Shown here piece after piece: positions 58,457 to 64,000 of a stretch of 64,000 nt of DNA; within the stretch, counting starts at the first letter, position 1, and every line of letters starts with the position of its first letter. Source of the stretch: Paradevosia sp036499825 (GTDB taxonomy: Bacteria; Pseudomonadota; Alphaproteobacteria; Rhizobiales; Devosiaceae); assembly GCA_036499825.1 (NCBI GenBank), contig DASYCZ010000035.1:62001-126000 (forward strand), written 5' to 3'. Below the pieces are notes generated by a model, which did not search any database, was not told the origin of the DNA, and was given only the letters and a program-made list of their open reading frames with translations. Both the position numbers and the translations under genes were made by a program.

Positions 58457-60778
58457 TTAGCCGGCCAGTGAATACCCCAGATCGCTCAGCGGCATGCTGC
58501 GGACGCGTTCGCCGGTGGCCGTGAAGATGGCGTTGCCGAGCGCCGGAGCCAGGGCCGGGAAGGCGGGCTCGCCCATTCCGGTGGGCGGATTGTCGGACTG
58601 GATGAAGAAGGCATCGATGGTCATCGGTGCGAACGGCATGCGCACGATCGGATAGGCGTTGTAGTTCTGCTGCTGGATCTGCCCGTTCTCGATGTCGACC
58701 TTGAGGCCCATGGCGGTCGAGAGCGCGTCGGTGGACGCCCCCTGGGCCTGGGCTTCGGAGCCCGCCATATCGATGATCGGCCCGACGTCGAGCACCGCCA
58801 CGATACGGTCGACCTTGATGCGCTTGTTGGCGTCGACGCTGATCTCGATCGCCTGCGCCACGTGACCGGAATGCGAGTAGCACCAGGCAAAGCCGAGGGC
58901 ACTGCCCTTGGGCAGGGTCTTGCCCCATTCGGCCTTCTCGGCGCACAGCTTGATCACGTCGCTGACGCGCTTGGGGCTGAAGTTGATGGTCTTGGGGTCC
59001 TTGGGGGCCAATTCCGGAATGTCGAGGTTAACCGCCTCCAGGAGGAACTCGACATGGTCACGGCCGGAAGCCACCGCCAACTCATGCATGAAGCTCTGCG
59101 CGGCGAAGACCTGGGCATTGTCGCCCGGGGCCCGCCAGGAGCCGGTCGGGATCCGCAGCGGGAACATGGTCTTGCCTCGACGCAGGTTCGGCGCCTTGAT
59201 GGAAAACTTCAGGTTGTCCGTGAGGTTGGCGCCGGTGGATTCCTTCTTGCCGTCGGCCGTGAAGGTGATGAAATGTTCCTGCCAGGCGTCGAGCTTGCCA
59301 TTGGCGTCGATGGCGCCCTTGAACTGGTGGTAGCCGGCCGGACGGAAGAAATCGTGGGTGAAGTCGTCCTCACGAGTCCATTGCAGCTTGACCGGGGCGT
59401 TGACCTTCATGGCGATGGCCGCCGCCTCGCACGCATAGTCATTGACCAGGCGCCGGCCGAAGCCGCCGCCGACACGGGTCTGGTGGACGATGACCTGCTC
59501 GGGTGGAAGGCCCGCCGCCTTGGCCATCAGCGGCAAACCGCGGTCGGGCTGCTGGGTCGGAACCCAGAGTTCCAGCACGCCGTCATGAAGGTGCGCGGTG
59601 GTGTTCTGCGGCTCGAGCGGCGCATGGGCCGCGAAGGGATATTCGTAATAGGCCTCGACAGTCTTCTTGGCGGCGGCGAAAGCCTTGTCCACATCGCCGA
59701 CATTGTCATCGGGCGTGGCCGGGAACGTCGTGGCGATCTTCTTGGCGTCAGCCGAGAATTTGGAAGTGGAATCGGTCGAGGCTTCGCTCAGATCCCAATC
59801 CACCACCAGCTTCTTCTTGGCCTGGAAGGCGCTCCAGGTATCCTTGGCGATGATGGCGACGCCCGGCATGGCCTCGACCATGAGGCCGGTGCCTTCGACC
59901 GGGAAGGCATCGACGACGCCGGGCTGCGCCTTGATCTCGTCGACGTTGAAGGATTTGACCTTGCCGCCGGCTGCCGGACATTTGGTGTAGCTGGCATAGA
60001 GCATGCCGGGCAACTGCACGTCGATGCCGAACAGCGGCTTGCCGGTGACCACCTTGGGATCATCGACGCCGCGGAAGCGGTTGCCGATGAGGCGATACTG
60101 GTCACGGGTCTTGAGCGTGAGGGTCTTGGGATCGGGCACCGGCATGCCGGCCGCCGCGACCGCGAACGACCCATAGGTCGCCGATTTGCCGCTGGCCGCA
60201 TGGCTCAGCATGGAATCCTGCGCGGTGATCTGGGCCGCATCCACGCCCCATTCCTTGGCGGCGGCGGCGATCAGCATGGCCTTGGCGCCGGCGCCGGCCT
60301 GGCGCAGCTGGTCCCAGGCGCGGGGGATCGAGGTCGAACCACCGGCGCCCTGGCTGCCATAGACCTTGGGATTGATGTCGGCCTGTTCCATCACGACGTG
60401 CTTCCAGTCGGCATCGAGCTCATCGGCGATGATGACGCCGAACGAGGTCTTGATGCCCTGCCCGATCTCCGGGGCCTTGGAATAGATGGTGATGGTGTTG
60501 TCCGGGGCGATGCGGATGAAGGCGTTCATCACCTGGGAGGCGCCCTCGGGCGCATCCTTGCCGTCCACGGTGTCGATATTGGCCATCTCGTTGGCGAAGG
60601 CCGGGCCCCCGAGGTTGAAGCCCAGCACCAGCCCGGCGCCGGCGGCGCTGGCCAGTTTGAAGAAGGTGCGCCGTCGCATGGTCGAGGACGGCGCCGCTGC
60701 CGGCACTGAACGGACCTCGTTGATCAGGGCCGAGAGATACGCATCGGACCGGGCAAAGTTGGACTGGATCTCATTCAT
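58457..60778 (-). CDS. Molybdenum hydroxylase large subunit (IorB/aldehyde dehydrogenase type)
   Basis: A 773-residue molybdopterin-binding subunit of the xanthine-oxidase superfamily. A twin-arginine motif RRRTFFKLASAAGAG near residues 35-50 points to Tat export. Cofactor motifs are RVGGGFGRR and GSWRAPGD; the catalytic Glu lies in GMGEPAFPALAPAL near the end. It resembles isoquinoline 1-oxidoreductase beta and NicB-type subunits that hydroxylate N-heterocycles or aldehydes and pass electrons to cytochrome c. It overlaps the trihaem cytochrome gene by 8 bases. The substrate is unknown. Confidence 0.88.
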   Translation of the reverse strand: MNEIQSNFARSDAYLSALINEVRSVPAAAPSSTMRRRTFFKLASAAGAGLVLGFNLGGPAFANEMANIDTVDGKDAPEGASQVMNAFIRIAPDNTITIYSKAPEIGQGIKTSFGVIIADELDADWKHVVMEQADINPKVYGSQGAGGSTSIPRAWDQLRQAGAGAKAMLIAAAAKEWGVDAAQITAQDSMLSHAASGKSATYGSFAVAAAGMPVPDPKTLTLKTRDQYRLIGNRFRGVDDPKVVTGKPLFGIDVQLPGMLYASYTKCPAAGGKVKSFNVDEIKAQPGVVDAFPVEGTGLMVEAMPGVAIIAKDTWSAFQAKKKLVVDWDLSEASTDSTSKFSADAKKIATTFPATPDDNVGDVDKAFAAAKKTVEAYYEYPFAAHAPLEPQNTTAHLHDGVLELWVPTQQPDRGLPLMAKAAGLPPEQVIVHQTRVGGGFGRRLVNDYACEAAAIAMKVNAPVKLQWTREDDFTHDFFRPAGYHQFKGAIDANGKLDAWQEHFITFTADGKKESTGANLTDNLKFSIKAPNLRRGKTMFPLRIPTGSWRAPGDNAQVFAAQSFMHELAVASGRDHVEFLLEAVNLDIPELAPKDPKTINFSPKRVSDVIKLCAEKAEWGKTLPKGSALGFAWCYSHSGHVAQAIEISVDANKRIKVDRIVAVLDVGPIIDMAGSEAQAQGASTDALSTAMGLKVDIENGQIQQQNYNAYPIVRMPFAPMTIDAFFIQSDNPPTGMGEPAFPALAPALGNAIFTATGERVRSMPLSDLGYSLAG

Positions 60779-62138
60779 GGGGGGCCTCCTGGGTTGCCTG
60801 GGCCGCCTGCTTGCGCAGGTCGGTCACGTCCTTGGCAGTCAATTGCGCGCCTTTGGCGCCGAAGCGGGCCGTCACGTAGTTGGCCACCGCCGCGATGTCG
60901 TCGTCCGAATAGCCGTCGCCGAAGCCCGGCATGAAGATGGTCTTGCCATCGCTCTGGCGGTCGACGCCGTTGATGACGGTCTGCGCCACGTTGATGGCGC
61001 TGGGATCGTTCACCGCACGCACGCCCGTGAGCGTTGCATAACCGGTGACGGCGCTGACGCCGGTCCAGTCATGGCAGCTGAAGCAGGCGCCGGCGAAGAT
61101 CTTGGCGCCGCGTGAATGCGGATCCGCCGCCGCCATGCCTTCCTTGTAGTCGGCCGGGGCCGGTGTGGTGACGGTGCGGGGCAGATCGCTCGGACGAGCC
61201 GGTACGCTGCGCAGATACGCCACCAGCGCATGCACGTCGTCCGGCACGAGGAAGGTCAGGCTGTTGTCGCTGGCCTCGCCCATCGGGCCGGCCGAGCCGC
61301 CATGGCCGTCGACATGGCCGGTGGAGAGATAGGTGTAAAGATCCTCGTCGGTCCAGTCGCCAAGGCCGGAATCCTTGTCGCCGGTGATGTTGTAGGCACG
61401 CCAGCCGGCGGTGAGGGCGCCGGAGAACTTGTTGTGGTTGTCCACCGCGAAAGCCAGGTTCCGCTCGGTATGGCATTCACCGCAATGGCCCATGGCTTCG
61501 GCCAGATATGCGCCGCGGTTCCATTGCGCGTCCTTGCCCGTATTGGGGCGGAAGCGCTGGTTGGGATTGAACACCGCGTTCCAGATGCCGATGAAGCCGC
61601 GTTGGTCGAAGGGGAACGACAGCTGGGTCTGCCGGTTCGGCGCCGCCACCGGCGCCAGCGAGAACAGATACGCCTTGATGGCCAGCGCATCGTCATCCGT
61701 CATCATCGTGTAGGAGGCATAGGGCATGGCGGGATAGAGCTTCGCCCCGTCGGCGCGAACGCCATCATGCACAGCGGCCAGGAACTGGGCGTCGGTGTAA
61801 TTGCCGATGCCCGTCTCCTTGTCGGGCGTGATGTTGGTGGAATAGATGGTGCCGAACGGCATGTTGAAGGCGAAGCCGCCCGCGAAGGGCGTGCCGCCCG
61901 GGGCCGTGTGGCAGGCGGCGCAGTCTGCCGCATGGGTGAGATATTCGCCGCGCTTTATCAGATCGGCGTTGGCGAGTTCGGCGGGGACGCCGGTAACGGC
62001 GGCCTCATGATAATCTGCGAGCGCCACGGTCGAGCCGCCGGCGAAAGACATGGGGTCACGGCCAAGCACCAGCCAGCCGAGCACACCGACCGCGGCAACG
62101 ACGACGACCGCGACGACAATACCAATGATTTTCTTCAT
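60771..62138 (-). CDS. Membrane-anchored trihaem cytochrome c
   Basis: A 455-residue protein with an N-terminal membrane anchor (IIGIVVAVVVVAAVGVLGWL) and three haem c motifs: CAACH (73-77), CGECH (219-223) and CFSCH (352-356). This is the layout of cytochrome subunits of alcohol and aldehyde dehydrogenases. It carries electrons from the molybdenum hydroxylase to the respiratory chain. It lies between the iron-sulfur and molybdenum genes; in NicAB-type enzymes the same domains are fused. Confidence 0.9.
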   Translation of the reverse strand: MKKIIGIVVAVVVVAAVGVLGWLVLGRDPMSFAGGSTVALADYHEAAVTGVPAELANADLIKRGEYLTHAADCAACHTAPGGTPFAGGFAFNMPFGTIYSTNITPDKETGIGNYTDAQFLAAVHDGVRADGAKLYPAMPYASYTMMTDDDALAIKAYLFSLAPVAAPNRQTQLSFPFDQRGFIGIWNAVFNPNQRFRPNTGKDAQWNRGAYLAEAMGHCGECHTERNLAFAVDNHNKFSGALTAGWRAYNITGDKDSGLGDWTDEDLYTYLSTGHVDGHGGSAGPMGEASDNSLTFLVPDDVHALVAYLRSVPARPSDLPRTVTTPAPADYKEGMAAADPHSRGAKIFAGACFSCHDWTGVSAVTGYATLTGVRAVNDPSAINVAQTVINGVDRQSDGKTIFMPGFGDGYSDDDIAAVANYVTARFGAKGAQLTAKDVTDLRKQAAQATQEAPHE

Positions 62139-62140
62139 GA

Positions 62141-62602
62141 TCAGGCCGAGATGGCGTCGGCGGCGTTCTTGATCGCCTTGCGGATGCGGATATAGGTGCC
62201 GCAGCGGCAGAGATTGCCCGCCATGGCGGCATCGATATCGGCATCGTCGGGCTGGAGGTTGTTGCTCAACAGGGCCGTGGCCGACATGATCTGGCCAGCC
62301 TGGCAGTAACCGCATTGCGGCACTTCGGCTTCCATCCAGGCCTGCTGCACCTTGGCGCCAACCGGCGTATCGCCGATGCCCTCGATGGTCACCACCGCGC
62401 GATTGCCCACATCACCGACAACGAGCTGGCAGGAGCGCACCGGCTTGCCATCCACATGCACCGTGCACACGCCGCATTGGGCGATGCCGCAGCCATATTT
62501 GGTGCCGACCAGCTGCAGATGGTCGCGCAGCACCCACAAAAGCGGCGTATCGGCCGATGCATCGACCTCGCGCGATTGTCCGTTGACGTTGAGTGTGAAC
62601 AT
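62141..62602 (-). CDS. 2Fe-2S small subunit of molybdenum hydroxylase (IorA/CoxS type)
   Basis: A 153-residue protein with two [2Fe-2S] clusters: a plant-ferredoxin type with Cys38, Cys43, Cys46 and Cys58 (YGCGIAQCGVC), and the all-helical C-terminal type with Cys97, Cys100, Cys132 and Cys134 (CGYCQAGQ, LCRCGTY). It relays electrons from the molybdenum site to cytochrome c. GGGAGG lies ten bases before ATG 62602. It has no Tat signal, so it is probably carried out with the large subunit. Confidence 0.92.
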   Translation of the reverse strand: MFTLNVNGQSREVDASADTPLLWVLRDHLQLVGTKYGCGIAQCGVCTVHVDGKPVRSCQLVVGDVGNRAVVTIEGIGDTPVGAKVQQAWMEAEVPQCGYCQAGQIMSATALLSNNLQPDDADIDAAMAGNLCRCGTYIRIRKAIKNAADAISA

Positions 62603-63110
62603 GTCGCCATCCCTCCCAGGCAATAAATCGCCGCTATCCTGATGTGTGCGACGGGCCATCTGAATCGCAGCACCGCCGATAGCGTTGACATATGTTAGAC
62701 ACTATTGCCGATCGGTTACCAGTGGAAATTGGTATGACGACCGCAACAACCGCGACAGTTTGCTTTGAAGCGCCGCATTGCGTGCTTTCACGAACTAGAT
62801 AAATGATCATTTTGAGGGCGATATATTCTTACGGACATATCGACTTTCATGCGAAATCTAATCCTGACTCTAATAGACAACTTATTTCCGGTGCCGTTAT
62901 ATTCAAAAGCCATGCCGGCGCGCAGGCGCTGGGCGAGCCGGCGTTCGGCAGCGGCACCAGTGTTACGCGCTAGAGGGTTGGCGGGAGAAGCATGAGCCGG
63001 CGCGCCATGACCTAATGCAGGACGGCCGACAGCAAAGGCATCGGAACCGGAAGACCGATCCCAATGCCTGGCGCTCGACGGTGGCTCTCTGGTTACGCGC
63101 GGGCGTTCGG
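62603..63110. other. Intergenic stretch of 508 bases, upstream of the molybdenum hydroxylase operon
   Basis: The part near 62680-62900 is rather AT-rich and should contain the promoter of the minus-strand operon; ACATATGT at 62690-62697 is a palindrome, but no -35/-10 pair is convincing. The rest is GC-rich. No gene or RNA was recognised. Confidence 0.35.
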
Positions 63111-64000
63111 CTATTTGCGTTCCATGGCGTAAAACACCAGGGCGCCGAAGCGATAGAGGCCGTGCACGAACTTGCCATACGGCATGGTCAGGAACAGGCT
63201 GAAGACGATGCCCAGATGCAGCGCCAGCGTCAGGCCCATGGCGGGCGTTTCACGCAATACCAATAGCAGCAGCCCCGTAAAGCCGGTGAGCAACAGCATG
63301 GCGAGGAACGCCATGTCCATGCCGAGGCGCGCCTCATCCATCAGCATGGGATCGCGTTTGAACTTGGCAGCCATCAGCCCCACAGGCCCGATCACGAGGC
63401 CGACGCCCCCGAGCGCGCCCAGGATCACCGGCAGGTCCCACCACGGATAAGGCGCCTCCAGCCCCAGCACGTAATGATAGCCGGTCGCCACCGAAGTGGA
63501 GCCGAAGCAGAGGACAAAGCCGTAAAAGGTCAGGTGGTGGAACCACCGCCGCGTATCGGTGGGCAGCTCGTCTTCATTGAAGCAGCCGACACCGCCGCCA
63601 TCGAGATAGCGCAATTGCGCCGCGTCCTTGACGGCCTGCCAGATCGAGCGTGTATCGCCGATGCCGCGCGCCCCGATATCCTTCCAGAAGGCGCGATAGC
63701 CCATCACCAGCGCCACCACCGCATAGAGCGTGACGAGGCCGAAGAGCCACGCCATCGCATCATGGGGCATCAGCCGGTAGAAGGCGCCGCGGCCCGTATA
63801 GGTGGCGAACAGCGCCGCCGGATCATGCGCGCCCACGAAGCCCAGGATGAACACCGCCACCGACAGCGCCGCCACGATGCTGATGGCGAGGCCATTGCGG
63901 TCGAACATCGGCCTCAACGCCGCCGGCCAGGCATACTGGCGGTAGGATTCGGCCCTGACCTTGGCCAGGGTCTGCGGCACGTTGACGTTGAATTCGTGCG
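63111..64000 (-). CDS. TcuB-like membrane iron-sulfur protein, C-terminal part (5' end outside window)
   Basis: The minus-strand frame is open from the right edge to a stop at 63111, giving the last 296 residues. It starts inside HEFNVNVPQTLAKVRAESYRQYAWP, then has about six hydrophobic segments, a layout like the haem-binding membrane part of TcuB/CitB-type tricarballylate utilisation proteins. An N-terminal ferredoxin part would lie outside. TcuB passes electrons from the flavoprotein TcuA to the quinone pool. The segment CFNEDELPTDTRRWFHHLTFYGF is characteristic. The partner flavoprotein is expected beyond the window. Confidence 0.82.
   Translation of the reverse strand, partial: HEFNVNVPQTLAKVRAESYRQYAWPAALRPMFDRNGLAISIVAALSVAVFILGFVGAHDPAALFATYTGRGAFYRLMPHDAMAWLFGLVTLYAVVALVMGYRAFWKDIGARGIGDTRSIWQAVKDAAQLRYLDGGGVGCFNEDELPTDTRRWFHHLTFYGFVLCFGSTSVATGYHYVLGLEAPYPWWDLPVILGALGGVGLVIGPVGLMAAKFKRDPMLMDEARLGMDMAFLAMLLLTGFTGLLLLVLRETPAMGLTLALHLGIVFSLFLTMPYGKFVHGLYRFGALVFYAMERK

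Noticed and set aside
1..64000. tRNA, rRNA or tmRNA genes
   Set aside because: I recognised no tRNA arms, rRNA segments or tmRNA ends by eye; a covariance scan would be needed to be sure.

Overview
The window is about 64 kb of high-GC DNA, densely coded, with many overlapping stop/start codons, IclR, DeoR, GntR and LysR regulators, four peptide-type ABC importers and a tripartite tricarboxylate transporter. It also holds dispersed palindromes of the nested GCGTTTTC...GAAAACGC kind that are common in Hyphomicrobiales. It reads as the chromosome, or a large replicon, of an alphaproteobacterium close to Devosia. That placement is inference from gene content and repeats; no search was run. Both ends cut genes: a Gfo/Idh/MocA oxidoreductase at the left and a TcuB-like membrane protein at the right.

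Region 1 (1-12430): a plus-strand operon of RraA-like protein, family-5 solute-binding protein (SBP), cytoplasmic sialidase-like BNR protein, two permeases, two ATPases, an IclR regulator (probably using an ATT start) and a DapA-family aldolase, followed by a SulP anion transporter. A 17-bp palindrome of the form GTTCC-N7-GGAAC sits upstream. Region 2 (12431-19177): a minus-strand operon deoR, SBP, two ATPases, two permeases and a glycerophosphodiester phosphodiesterase, with two TTCA-NN-TGAA operators upstream. Region 3 (19308-22415): XdhC and MobA-like molybdenum hydroxylase maturation proteins, and an unrecognised exported protein. Region 4 (22461-29044): a class-V aminotransferase (TTG start), TctB, TctA, TctC and an FAD oxidoreductase, divergent from a GntR regulator with two palindromes between them. 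Region 5 (29093-30901): motA and motB. Region 6 (31400-38730): a DapA-fold protein lacking both catalytic residues, a third ABC importer and an SMP-30 family lactonase, with a good sigma-70 promoter and a second GTTCY-N7-RGAAC palindrome.

Region 7 (38901-46073) is mixed: DUF805, a superinfection-immunity-like protein, katG divergent from oxyR, a metallophosphatase and two methyltransferases. Region 8 (46268-53584): a 24-codon leader ORF coupled to a GH3 beta-N-acetylhexosaminidase, a fourth ABC importer whose SBP resembles oligosaccharide-binding proteins, and a convergent NlpC/P60 peptidase; together they suggest uptake and breakdown of amino-sugar oligomers or cell-wall fragments. Region 9 (53739-64000): a SoxC-like molybdenum sulfite dehydrogenase with a short monohaem cytochrome, a repeat-rich segment around a methyltransferase, a three-gene molybdenum hydroxylase with a trihaem cytochrome c, and the TcuB-like fragment.

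The main theme is four family-5 ABC importers in 52 kb, each joined to a different catabolic enzyme (sialidase/aldolase, phosphodiesterase, lactonase/degenerate aldolase, hexosaminidase). A GC-rich hairpin follows every SBP gene. The least explained items are the shared operator architecture of regions 1 and 6, the degenerate DapA homologue, the ATT-start IclR gene, and the hexosaminidase/importer/peptidase cluster.
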